Shown piece after piece: positions 19,138 through 27,569 of a stretch of 64,000 nt of DNA; within the stretch, counting starts at the first letter, position 1; each line of letters opens with the position of its first letter. The notes beneath the pieces are model-generated. The model searched no databases, was not told where the DNA came from, and saw only the letters and a list, made by a program, of their open reading frames with translations. The position numbers and the translations under genes are program-made. This DNA comes from CAWAHD01 sp963781785 (lineage in GTDB: Bacteria; Planctomycetota; Planctomycetia; Isosphaerales; Isosphaeraceae), in assembly GCA_963781785.1 (NCBI GenBank), contig CAWAHD010000002.1, positions 4,526,001-4,590,000 on the forward strand, written 5' to 3'.

Positions 19138-20411
19138 ATGAAATACCGGTTCTGGCTCCTCGAGAACAGGGAGAAAACTGAGAACAGGGAGAGAACATTG
19201 CCTAGCCGTAAGTCCATGGCATTATTGCTGTTTTGTGGTGTTTTACTGAATTTCGGCTGCGAATCGGGCTCATTCATGCCGCCGCCTCCCGACGGGCTGC
19301 GAGACCCGGATGGCGACCTGGTGTCGGCATTGCCGGCGAGCAGCTCGGCGACGGCGACGTCGGCGGGGCTCGAGGCCGTGACGACGGGAGCCAAGTCGAT
19401 CGAGCTCTTGATGGATCGGCGCAATCCCGATGAAGCCGAGGCGGTCCGGCGCCTGCCCGGCTGCAAGCCGGCTTTGACAAGGTCAAGCTTCGGTCCTCGG
19501 TGCTCTCCGAGCAGGACCTGCCGGGCCGGCAGGCCGAGCTGGTGCGCGAGGCCCTGTCGCGGCAGCCGCTGGCGCTGATCGTCGAGCCCGCGGACCCGAC
19601 CGATCGCCGGCTCGCCGAAATCCTGCACAAGGCACAAGGCGAAGGGGTGCCCATCGTCCTGCTCAATCGGCCTCTGGCCGGCGGTCCGGCGTCCGGCGCC
19701 GGTCGTCCGGATGCCAAGCCGGAATCAAAGAGCGCACCCAAGGGCGGCCCGTCCGGCCTGGAGAGTGCGGAGCCGCCGGGCCCGGCGACTAAACGACCCA
19801 TGATTCTCGTCACGCCTCCGGCGTTTGATCAGTCGGCCCGCGAGTTGGTCAGCTCGGCGATGCGCAACGCCAAGAACGCCAAGCTCGACCCCAAGAGCGG
19901 AGCGATCATCATGGCGAACACAATCGGCGATCCGTTCCTTCGTGATCGAGCCGATGCCCTGCGCGCCGCCATCAAAGCGAGCGGGATCTCGACCATCGAG
20001 GAGATTCCGTTTGCGCTCAGCTTCGAAGTCGGCTCGAAGCTTGTGGCCAAGCGGCTCAAGGCCGAGCCCAGGTTCACGCTGGTCTTCTCGATCGACTCGC
20101 TGAGCAGCTCGGCGATTCGAACGGCGATGACCGCGCTGGGGCAGGACCGGCCCTTCATCCTCGCGGGCTATTCCGCGGATGACAATTTCGCTGATCTACC
20201 GAAGGTCGGCGACTTTGCTGCCGTGGCCATCTTTGCACCGGCGCGGCTGGTACGCAAAGCGATCGATACGGCGGTCGCCCTCGCGGAAGGACGAGCTGTG
20301 CCCGACCGGTATGAGCTGCCGATTGTCGTCCACGATTCGCCCGAGAAGTCAGGACTTCCCATGTCGCCGACTTATGGAAACAGACAGATCCCTTCGCCGA
20401 AACGTCGTTGA
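19138..20411 (+). CDS. Sugar-binding-type periplasmic lipoprotein (one frameshift)
   Basis: ATG 19138 follows CATCAGGAGACGTTC, a good ribosome-binding site. The signal peptide is odd: a 26-residue charged n-region containing a 13-bp direct repeat (ENREK/ENRER) precedes MALLLFCGVLLNFGC, whose Cys would be lipidated. In-frame TTG 19198 or ATG 19216 would give a normal signal peptide. The frame breaks near 19459; adding one base restores RRLARLQAGFDKVKLRSSVLSEQDL and reading continues to 20411. The body has the type-1 periplasmic-binding fold pattern of RbsB-like proteins: PLALIVEPADPTDRRLAEIL, GVPIVLLNRPL, DPFLRDRADALRAAI, FTLVFSIDSLSSSAIRTAM, FILAGYSADDN. No ABC transporter genes are adjacent, so the ligand and partner are unknown. 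Confidence 0.75.
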
Positions 20412-20468
20412 ACGACTGGCGCAGGGCAATTCCAGGAATCCCGGCAGGTCTGGGACGGAGGTCGGCGT

Positions 20469-21371
20469 ATGAATGCCGGGCGGTACGGCTTCGGCGAGCA
20501 GGAGACGCGCTCCCTGGGCGAGCTGATCGCGGCAGCTCTTCTCGAAGATCTCGGCCCGGCGGGTGATCTCACGTCGACGGCTTTGATTCCGGTCGCCGCG
20601 ACGGGGCGTGCGCGGCTGGTCGCGCGGGCACCCGGCGTCCTGGCCGGCTTGCCCGCCGTCGAGCGACTGGCTGTTGAATTCGGCCTGAAAGGCGGCTGGG
20701 ACCCGCATCGCCTCGACGGCGATTCGCTCGAACGGGGGGCGCTGATCGCCCGCCTCGCCGGACCGATGCGCTCGCTGCTGGCGTTCGAGCGCACCGCGCT
20801 TAACTTTCTTGAGCGGCTGTGCGGCATCGCGACCCTCACGGCACAGTTCGTCTCGGCCGTGAACGGTACGCGCGCGGCCATCTACGACACCCGCAAGACC
20901 ACCCCAGGATGGCGGGCGCTGGAAAAGTACGCGGTCCGTTGCGGCGGCGGGCTCAACCACCGATTCGGTCTGTTCGACGCCGTGCTCATCAAGGACAACC
21001 ATCTGGCGTGGCTCACGGCCGCCCTGGGGACGGACGGTCCGGACCCGATCGAAACGGCAATCGCCCGGGCGCGGGCCGGCACGCCCGCCGGCACGACGAT
21101 CGAGATCGAGGTCGATTCGCTCGAACAGCTCGAGTCGGCGCTTGCTTCGTGTCCCGATATCATCCTGCTCGACAATCTTGGCCCGGAACAGGTGTCCCTG
21201 GCTGTGGAACGGCGCGACAGGATGGCGCCGCAGGTGCAGCTCGAAGCCTCCGGCGGCGTCACGCTCGGCACCGTGCGCGGCCTTGCCGAGACCGGCGTCG
21301 ATCGCATCAGTATCGGAGCACTCACGCACTCGGCCCCCGCCCTGGATGTCGCGATGGACTTCTCGCTGTGA
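20469..21371 (+). CDS. nadC: Nicotinate-nucleotide pyrophosphorylase (quinolinate phosphoribosyltransferase)
   Basis: 300 residues, normal length. It converts quinolinate and PRPP to nicotinate mononucleotide in de novo NAD synthesis. Characteristic segments: LLEDLGPAGDLTSTAL at the N-terminus; the active-site stretch YDTRKTTPGWRALEKYAVRCGG with Arg/Lys/His residues binding substrate; HRFGLFDAVLIKDNH; EIEVDSLEQLE; and LEASGGVTLGTVRGLAETGVDRISIG. The gene is intact. birA follows after 62 bp in the same direction, a pairing seen in many bacteria, so the two are probably cotranscribed. Confidence 0.96.
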   Translation: MNAGRYGFGEQETRSLGELIAAALLEDLGPAGDLTSTALIPVAATGRARLVARAPGVLAGLPAVERLAVEFGLKGGWDPHRLDGDSLERGALIARLAGPMRSLLAFERTALNFLERLCGIATLTAQFVSAVNGTRAAIYDTRKTTPGWRALEKYAVRCGGGLNHRFGLFDAVLIKDNHLAWLTAALGTDGPDPIETAIARARAGTPAGTTIEIEVDSLEQLESALASCPDIILLDNLGPEQVSLAVERRDRMAPQVQLEASGGVTLGTVRGLAETGVDRISIGALTHSAPALDVAMDFSL

Positions 21372-21433
21372 GCGGAATCCGAAGAGGGAAACCAACACGA
21401 CCGAATCTGACTCTTGAATCGGACCCCGTGGCG

Positions 21434-22537
21434 ATGACGTCGTTGACTGCAACCGTTCCGGCTTGCTTGAACATCGCGCTCTTCGAGCGGCTCAAGGCCG
21501 CCAGCGGTGACTACGTTCCTCTGGACGAGCTTGGGCCGGATGTAGGACGGGTGCGCGCCGATCTGGCCGCCCTGCTCGCTTTTGGATTCGGGATCGAGCA
21601 TCATCCCTACCGGGGAGCTGCCTTGAGCGCCCCGGCCGCGCGACTCTGCCCGGACCAGATCGAGCATGGGCTTCTGACCCGCTCGATCGGCCGCCGCATT
21701 GCCGTCTGGAACCGCGTCGGCAGCACCAACGACCTTGCGTTACGGGCAGGCGCTTCGACGTCCAACGATGGGCTGGTCGTGCTGGCGGAGGAACAGACGG
21801 CCGGGCGGGGGCGCCGCGGGAGGCCGTGGACCGCTCCCCCTCGATCCTCGATCTTGATGTCGATCGTGCTGTTCCCGCCCTTGCACCTCGCATCGGGCGG
21901 CCCCGAGGCGGCCCTCGGGTGTGGGTGGCTGACCGCGCTGGGTGCGATCGCAACCGCTGACATTGTCGCCGCCTGGACGGGCCGCGACGCGACCATCAAA
22001 TGGCCCAATGACGTCCGAGTCGGCGGTCGCAAGATCGCGGGCATTCTGGTCGAGCGCGCGCGTCCACCCCGACGGATGACGTCCTCATCGAGCCCACCTG
22101 CCGGCGAGCCCGGCTGGGGGGCTGTCATCGGCATCGGCTTGAACGTCAACCTCGGTCAGGACTGCTTACCTCCCGAGCTCAGAGAACGAGCAACCTCGAT
22201 CCAGATTGAACGAAGTGGTTTGCTCGCCGATCGTTCCGAGCTGGCTCGCGACCTGATCCGCCGGTTGGATCAGTGGTACGACGCAAGTTGTCGCGACGGC
22301 GCTTCGGTACTCAACTCATCATGGCGGGCCCGGAGCGAGCTCCTGGGACAGGTTGTGCGGGTGGCGACCACGTCGGCCGTTTTCACCGCCCGCCTGGTCG
22401 ACCTCGACGTTAGCCTCGGGTTGACCCTGGACCTTCAAAACGTTTCCGGCCCGCCCCCGGCCGATTCCGGACCGGCGAGCCTTACCCGGCTTCCCCTTGC
22501 CGAAATCCGACAACTCGAAGCGATCGCTGGCGAATAG
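21434..22537 (+). CDS. birA: Biotin--[acetyl-CoA-carboxylase] ligase with N-terminal winged-helix-like domain
   Basis: 367 residues from ATG 21434 (GTG 21428 in frame is possible). Residues 1-70 (IALFERLKAASGDYVPLDELG) look like the HTH_11 domain of bifunctional BirA, but the recognition part (LAALLAFGFGIEHH) is divergent, so DNA binding is uncertain. The catalytic domain has AEEQTAGRGRRGRPW (biotinyl-AMP loop), SSILMSIVL, KWPNDVRVGGRKIAGIL and GIGLNVN. It attaches biotin to carboxyl-carrier proteins. The C-terminal SH3-like domain follows. An insertion of low complexity (RPPRRMTSSSSPPAGEPG) sits before the GAVIGIGLNVN strand. Next to nadC. Confidence 0.93.
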   Translation: MTSLTATVPACLNIALFERLKAASGDYVPLDELGPDVGRVRADLAALLAFGFGIEHHPYRGAALSAPAARLCPDQIEHGLLTRSIGRRIAVWNRVGSTNDLALRAGASTSNDGLVVLAEEQTAGRGRRGRPWTAPPRSSILMSIVLFPPLHLASGGPEAALGCGWLTALGAIATADIVAAWTGRDATIKWPNDVRVGGRKIAGILVERARPPRRMTSSSSPPAGEPGWGAVIGIGLNVNLGQDCLPPELRERATSIQIERSGLLADRSELARDLIRRLDQWYDASCRDGASVLNSSWRARSELLGQVVRVATTSAVFTARLVDLDVSLGLTLDLQNVSGPPPADSGPASLTRLPLAEIRQLEAIAGE

Positions 22538-22617
22538 GGCCGTCGGGAATTCTCGTGGAACCGGACGAAGGGCGATGTTAAACTTGACGCCGGCATACCG
22601 CGGAAGGAGAGATCGCC

Positions 22618-23428
22618 ATGCCCGGATCACGTCCTTTCCCTGCGCAAGGGCGCACCTTGACCTTTTGGGTACTGGCAGCGACGGTGCCGTTCCAGACCAG
22701 AGCCGGCACCTCGGTATCGACCGAGTCGTCCCGTCTGGGATTGGGAGTCTCGAGAATGGCGGAAGCGCACAGCGGGTCGCTGCTGCTCGACTATTTCAAG
22801 GCGTTTCTCGGTGACCGCGATCTCGAAGGGTTTCGCAACCGCGTGGTGGCGCGGTACAGCGAGGGCACTCTCGGTCGGATTCTCTCCGGCTCTGACGACG
22901 TGGCGGCGCCGCGCCGCGGTTCTCTCGCTGGGGTTGACAGGCACCTTTGAGCAGAGCAACACCGTGCTGGGCAAGGCTCTTTCCGACGACGACGTTGCGG
23001 TGCGCAGCATGGCCGAGGACGCGCTGTGGGCAATCTGGTTCCGTGCCGGTACCGCCGAGCACAATCAGATTCTCAACCAGGTGCGGATCAAGATCAGTCG
23101 CGAACAGCTCGACCAGGCCGAGGTCCTCGCCACACGGCTGATCGACGTCGCCCCCAATTTCGCCGAAGCTTACAATCAAAGAGCCATCGTCTACTTCCAG
23201 CAGGGACGGTACAACGAGAGCGTGGCCGACTGCCAGCGAGTTCTCCAGCGCAACCCCTACCATTTTGGAGCCATTTCGGGGATGGCCGAATGTCAGCGTC
23301 AGCTCAAGCGTCCGCAGGACGCGCTCAAAACGATGCGCCGCGCACTGAAGCTCCAGCCGCATCGGACGGCGCTGCGAGAAATCATTCGGATTCTCGAGGC
23401 GGAGATCGAGCCGGACAGCCCCCGGTGA
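22618..23428 (+). CDS. HEAT/TPR repeat protein (one frameshift)
   Basis: ATG 22618 follows GGAAGGAGAGATCGCC. The first 95 residues in frame 1 and the rest in frame 2 join near 22910, where one surplus C in GCGGCGCCGCGCC breaks the sequence; removing it gives DDVAARAAVLSLGLTGTFEQS. The N-terminal half has a HEAT-like pattern (AAVLSLGLTGTFEQSNTVLGKALSDDDVAVRSMAEDALWAIW, given by its ends). The C-terminal half has about three TPR units (FAEAYNQRAIVYFQQGRYN, AISGMAECQRQLKRPQDAL). A weak hydrophobic stretch near residue 15-25 may be a signal peptide. Such proteins are scaffolds; the partner is unknown. A candidate -10 (TAAACT, 22579-22584) lies upstream. Confidence 0.75.
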
Positions 23429-23455
23429 GCTGCGGGGCACGGCGACACACGAAGA

Positions 23456-23536
23456 CCCCCTCGCCCCATCCCTCTCCCCTACCCTCACCCCCCACATCCT
23501 GTGGGGACCTCTCCCAGGGGGAGAGGGGGCGAGGGC
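23456..23536. repeat. G+C-rich inverted repeat, probable bidirectional terminator or REP-type element
   Basis: The left arm (about 23456-23479, CCCTCGCCCC...CTCTCCCC) is complementary to the right arm (23517-23534, GGGGAGAGGGGGCGAGGG), with an inner CCCCACATCCTGTGGGG hairpin. It sits exactly between two convergent genes (stops at 23428 and 23601). The composition and layout resemble dispersed REP/MITE-like palindromes; only this one copy is in the window. Confidence 0.6.
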
Positions 23537-23600
23537 GATGAGTGGTTGCCGTTGCCACGCTACGGGGGAACACGCGGTCTTCTTCAAGGACGCGCGCATC

Positions 23601-24998
23601 TCACCCGCGGGCTGAGGGTCGCCTGAGCGACGGGGAGTGGGGGCCGACGAAGGCGTCGACGACTTCGGGGAGGGTGCCGAGATGGAGGTGGAGCAGGCTG
23701 CCGACGGCGTGGTGCCGGTAGAACCAGTCGCCCTCGGCGGCGAGGGTGCCGAAGCACGACGGGCATTCGAATGGCTCGACGCTGGGAATCAACTGCCAGC
23801 GGCCGCTCTTGTACCCGCGGACAGTGGTTCCCCTGGGCCCGAGCCAGCAGTCGTGGAGCAATGTGCGGGTGACGGGGGTTGGCGGGAGGATGTCGGGCAA
23901 GAGCTCGGCATCGAACGGCAGGATTCCGGCACCCGCGACTCGGCGTCCGCCAATGAGCATCCCGCGGCCGAGGTAGGCCGTACCCCCGCCTTCGGTGTAA
24001 ATCCGCCGGCCGCGACAGACGTGTTCGCGGAGGGCGGCAATCATGCTGAAATTCGAGGCGAGAACGTCGGCATGATGGTCGGGCATTCCGCAACCGATCA
24101 TGGCCAGGTCGACTCCCACGGGCAGCCCTTCATCGCGGAGAGGTGAGAACTCGATCAGCTCGGCGCCGAAGGCTTCGAGCGCTTCGATCGTGTCGGGGAA
24201 GTAGCGGCCGAAGGCTTCATCCTTGGCGTACGCGACGCGGAACCGGCCGCTCTTAGAGCGACCGACCCGGCCGCGCGGCAGTACGCCGGGGCCCGGCTCC
24301 GGAAGCGGGCGGCTCCGGGCCAGTTCGGTGATTCCCTCGAAATCCGCGTGCTTCCAGAACGCATGCGCCAGGGCATCGATCAGCCCGTCAGGCAAGCGGC
24401 AGTCTCGAGGCACCTTTTCCAGCGCCGATCGGGCCTGCGGCATGATCTCGATCGCCGCGAGCACCGGCAACTTGGCAGCCAGGCGAAACAGCCGTTTCAG
24501 CCGCGGAAGGGCCTTGGGATCCGGCAGCTCGTCCAGGAGGACGGCGTCGACTCGCTCGGGGAGCCGTGGCAAGTGGAACGACTCGGCGTCCTGCCCTGCG
24601 CAGGAGACCACTGCCACGATCGGCAGGTCGAGCGTCTCGGCGATCGGCTCGAGATCGCCGGGGCAATCGCACGACGTGTACGACCGCACCGCCATCGGCT
24701 CGTCAAGAGTCCCCTCCACCACAGCCAGCTCGGTCGACTGGGTGGACCGGGCAAACAACCCCCGGCACAGTTCCGGAGGCATCAGCCACGAGTCGAGATG
24801 CCGCCCCGGCAACCCGGTCACCTGACCCACGGCTTCTGTCACCGTCGGGCAAGCTCGGGTGCGGAAATGCTGCACTCGCCAGCGTCGTCGGGTCAGCCCG
24901 GCCAGCATCGCCAGGCAGGCAACCGATGGTTCCGGACCCGTCGCCGGCGTGGCTAGCGCCAAACGCGGAACTTCAACCTTGTCAGTGCCGAAATTCAT
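23601..24998 (-). CDS. CbiA/CobB-like protein lacking both catalytic signatures
   Basis: 465 residues from ATG 24998, the usual length of cobyrinate a,c-diamide synthase. The N-terminal half follows the CobB pattern (RTRACPTVTEAVGQVTGLPGRHLDSWLMPPELCRGLFARS, given by its ends; AVVEGTLDEP), and the C-terminal half the class-I-like amidotransferase domain (FRVAYAKDEAFGRYFPDTIEALEAFGAELIEFSPLRDE; ASNFSMIAALREH). However, the P-loop has become TGPEPS, with no GKT/S, and the nucleophile segment AECGG reads TEGGG: Gly337 (codon GGC at 23988-23990) replaces the catalytic Cys by a one-base difference. The His region (GSLLHLHLG) is kept. No cobalamin gene is nearby. It is probably not an active ATP-dependent amidotransferase; a binding or regulatory role is inference. 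Confidence 0.75.
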   Translation of the reverse strand: MNFGTDKVEVPRLALATPATGPEPSVACLAMLAGLTRRRWRVQHFRTRACPTVTEAVGQVTGLPGRHLDSWLMPPELCRGLFARSTQSTELAVVEGTLDEPMAVRSYTSCDCPGDLEPIAETLDLPIVAVVSCAGQDAESFHLPRLPERVDAVLLDELPDPKALPRLKRLFRLAAKLPVLAAIEIMPQARSALEKVPRDCRLPDGLIDALAHAFWKHADFEGITELARSRPLPEPGPGVLPRGRVGRSKSGRFRVAYAKDEAFGRYFPDTIEALEAFGAELIEFSPLRDEGLPVGVDLAMIGCGMPDHHADVLASNFSMIAALREHVCRGRRIYTEGGGTAYLGRGMLIGGRRVAGAGILPFDAELLPDILPPTPVTRTLLHDCWLGPRGTTVRGYKSGRWQLIPSVEPFECPSCFGTLAAEGDWFYRHHAVGSLLHLHLGTLPEVVDAFVGPHSPSLRRPSARG

Positions 24999-25549
24999 CA
25001 CGTCGATCTCACGATTCCATCCACCCTGCCGGATCTCGAGTCGATCGGGCTGATCCTGGTCGACCCGACAGTTGCGGACAGTACCATCCGATGTCTCGGC
25101 TGCCTTGGCGTTTTCCCGCCTCTGATTGGCGCACCATCTTCGGTGCCGCTCGCGATTCGACCGCCAACGAGCATGCACTCACGAGCGAAACGAACCGCAG
25201 TCCTGTGGGGAACGATCGGGGAAAACCAGCCAGGGAAAAACCGAACATCCATCGGCTCAATCGCAGCGTCCTGCTCGTCCCAATGATAGAGCTGGCGCAG
25301 GTCAGGTCAAGGGATATCCCGCGGTCGCCGGACGAAAAACAACGATTCCATCTTCCGTGCTCGATGTTCCATCTTCCGTGTTCAGCGAAATGTCGATGCG
25401 CACCGCTGAACAGACGCGCGTCGATCGAGCGGAAGTTGCGCCAGATCCGAGTTTCGGCTTGCTGCATCCCTTGCGTCGGGCTACTTTACGCCCTCCCCGC
25501 CGGATGGGGTTCGAGTCGGCTGGCAATCATGCCGGGAGGGCACCGCGCC
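24999..25549. other. 551-bp region between divergent genes, with a short direct repeat
   Basis: No gene is supported. Frames crossing it are continuations of shadows. A 14-bp direct repeat, TTCCATCTTCCGTG, occurs at 25346-25359 and 25367-25380 with a 21-bp period. The region must hold the promoters of the CbiA-like gene (leftward) and the MscK-like gene (rightward). Confidence 0.4.
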
Positions 25550-27526
25550 ATGCCAGGATCATGGAGTCAAACGTTCAGGTCGATGACCAGCAAGATCACC
25601 GGCGCGCGCCATCGGCGAAACGTTCAACGTACCGTCCCGCGAATTGCTTCGATCGTACTGTCCGGACTTGTCGTTCTCGGACTGACCGCCCACGGTCGGC
25701 TGCTCGAAACGAAGGCCGCCCCCACTCTTCCACAGCAACACGGAAACGCGCCGCCGGCTGGTTCGAGCCCTGCCTCGCCGCACGAGACCGAGGCGGCGGC
25801 CGCGCGCAGCGAGGCGGTCGAGCGATTGAAGGCGTTTGAACCCGCATCAGCTCAGGAAGCCCCCGCAGCCGGAAACTCGAATCCCAAGCCGACTTCCGGA
25901 TCAAGTGCGGGATCGGCCACCCCCACCCCCGGCGCAACATCGGCCGTGGCTCCCCTCGCCACGGCCGGGACTGATCATGCGCGTGACACGTCGCTCCGAC
26001 AGCTTCTCCACGATCGGATTCGCTGGTTGGACGACTACGCCAAGCTGTCGCAGGCCGTGAAAAGTGCGACCAACCCAGATCCGAGCCCGGATCAACTGAG
26101 CACCCTGGCCAAGGCTGAGCTCGGCCGCATCGAATCGAAGTTGGCCCAAGCTGCCAAGGCTCCCGAGACTCTGTTGCCGACGTCGCTTGCGAAGTCGTCG
26201 GCTGGCAGCGTCAGCGCGCTCGAGCCGGAGTTCAAGGACGCCTTGGCGGCGACCACGGCCGAGGTCAAGGATTGGAAGGCGCGGATGGACAACTTGACGA
26301 GCGAGATCGCGAAGTGGGAAGGACAGCAGAACGAGCGTCGTGCCGAGCGGGACAAGGTCTTCCAGAGGGTCGCGAGCCTCAAGGTCAAGAAAAAGGATTT
26401 CGAAGCTGCGGTCACGGATGCTCCGAACATCGACGGAAGGCGCCTGGCGCAGGAGCGGCTCGTCAATTTCCAGTGGGAAGAGCGGGTCGAAACGCTCCGT
26501 CTTCAGGTCATCGAGGCGCAGCTCGTCCTGGAGGTGAAACTGGCCGGTGTCCGCGAGCTGGAGCGGCATGTCTGTCATGCGCACGTTCAGCTCGCAGAGC
26601 GCACGCTCCAGCAGATGCAGGCGCGGTATTGCCTGGCGTCTGAGGATCGCGAGCGCAGCTTGACCGCAGCCGCGGCCAATGAGGAAAAGAAGGCCCGGTT
26701 ATCGGAAGACCCGCTGGAGCGGTTCCGGGCCCGCCGTACGGCCGAGCTGCGCGCCCTGGAGGCACAGGTTCTCAAGACCGAGCGAGCCGAGGCCACGAAT
26801 CCCCCCCCTTCCTACGAGGAGCAGCGAACTCTCGCGGACCGCGCAGACAAGGATTTTGCCGGCATCAAGGAACTGCTTGACGACGGGCGTGTGAGCCGGC
26901 TGGATGCGATCCGTCTGAACAACGACTTTCGCCGCATCGGTCCCGAGCGCGAGCGGTTGGTGCGGAACGAGATGGCCGTCGTGGAGGCGCAGTTGCAGTT
27001 CTACGAGGATGCACTGACGAACGTCGAGCTCGAGTTGCTCCAGGGCTCGCTGCACGATCGTTTCGAGCACGATCTGCTGCGCGAGCGCGTGTCCGCGGCG
27101 CGCTGGGCCGACGGAGAGGCCATCTTGAATGAGCTCGAGCGGAAGCATCGCGAGCTTTTAATACGCCGGCGGAACGCGCTCGAGAAACTGTCGGAGCGTA
27201 CGTCGCATACGTTACAGCAAGTCGTGCGCAGGCTGGGGACACTGGATGAAGAGTACGGCTTCATCCGCACTCAGATCTTCTGGGTGCGTGACCAGGACCC
27301 GATCGGGCTGGGAACTCTCGCACAAGGGACGCGCGAGTTCAAGTATCTGGTGAAGGGATTGCTCCGGCTCGCCCAGGAGACCGTCAAACCCAACCTGTGG
27401 TGCCAGCCGTCGGGCGAGTTTGTGGTCACTGCCCTCGCTGTGCTGGCTCTTCCACTGGGCGTGGTGCGCCTGCGGAGAGGAATCTGGCGGCTGCTTGCGG
27501 ACGAGCTGCCGGCGCCGCACCTCTGA
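25550..27526 (+). CDS. N-terminal coiled-coil half of an MscK/KefA-like channel protein
   Basis: 658 residues. ATG 25550 is chosen because GGGAGGG lies 9 nt upstream; ATG 25583 is an alternative. A signal peptide (IASIVLSGLVVLGLTAHG) precedes a Pro/Ala/Ser-rich linker and about 450 residues of charged, strongly alpha-helical sequence (ETEAAAARSEAVERLKAF, EVKDWKARMDNLTSEIAKWEGQ, RTAELRALEAQVLKTERAEA). A hydrophobic segment (FVVTALAVLALPLGVVRLRRGIWRLLADE) ends the frame. This is the architecture of the periplasmic part of MscK-type mechanosensitive channels. The next frame continues with TM helices and an MscS domain, so the two were probably one gene separated by a one-base shift near 27505-27520. 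Confidence 0.75.
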   Translation: MPGSWSQTFRSMTSKITGARHRRNVQRTVPRIASIVLSGLVVLGLTAHGRLLETKAAPTLPQQHGNAPPAGSSPASPHETEAAAARSEAVERLKAFEPASAQEAPAAGNSNPKPTSGSSAGSATPTPGATSAVAPLATAGTDHARDTSLRQLLHDRIRWLDDYAKLSQAVKSATNPDPSPDQLSTLAKAELGRIESKLAQAAKAPETLLPTSLAKSSAGSVSALEPEFKDALAATTAEVKDWKARMDNLTSEIAKWEGQQNERRAERDKVFQRVASLKVKKKDFEAAVTDAPNIDGRRLAQERLVNFQWEERVETLRLQVIEAQLVLEVKLAGVRELERHVCHAHVQLAERTLQQMQARYCLASEDRERSLTAAAANEEKKARLSEDPLERFRARRTAELRALEAQVLKTERAEATNPPPSYEEQRTLADRADKDFAGIKELLDDGRVSRLDAIRLNNDFRRIGPERERLVRNEMAVVEAQLQFYEDALTNVELELLQGSLHDRFEHDLLRERVSAARWADGEAILNELERKHRELLIRRRNALEKLSERTSHTLQQVVRRLGTLDEEYGFIRTQIFWVRDQDPIGLGTLAQGTREFKYLVKGLLRLAQETVKPNLWCQPSGEFVVTALAVLALPLGVVRLRRGIWRLLADELPAPHL

Positions 27527-27569
27527 AATCGATGCTCGTACGTTCGCTTTCCGAGAGGGCCGGTCGAAG

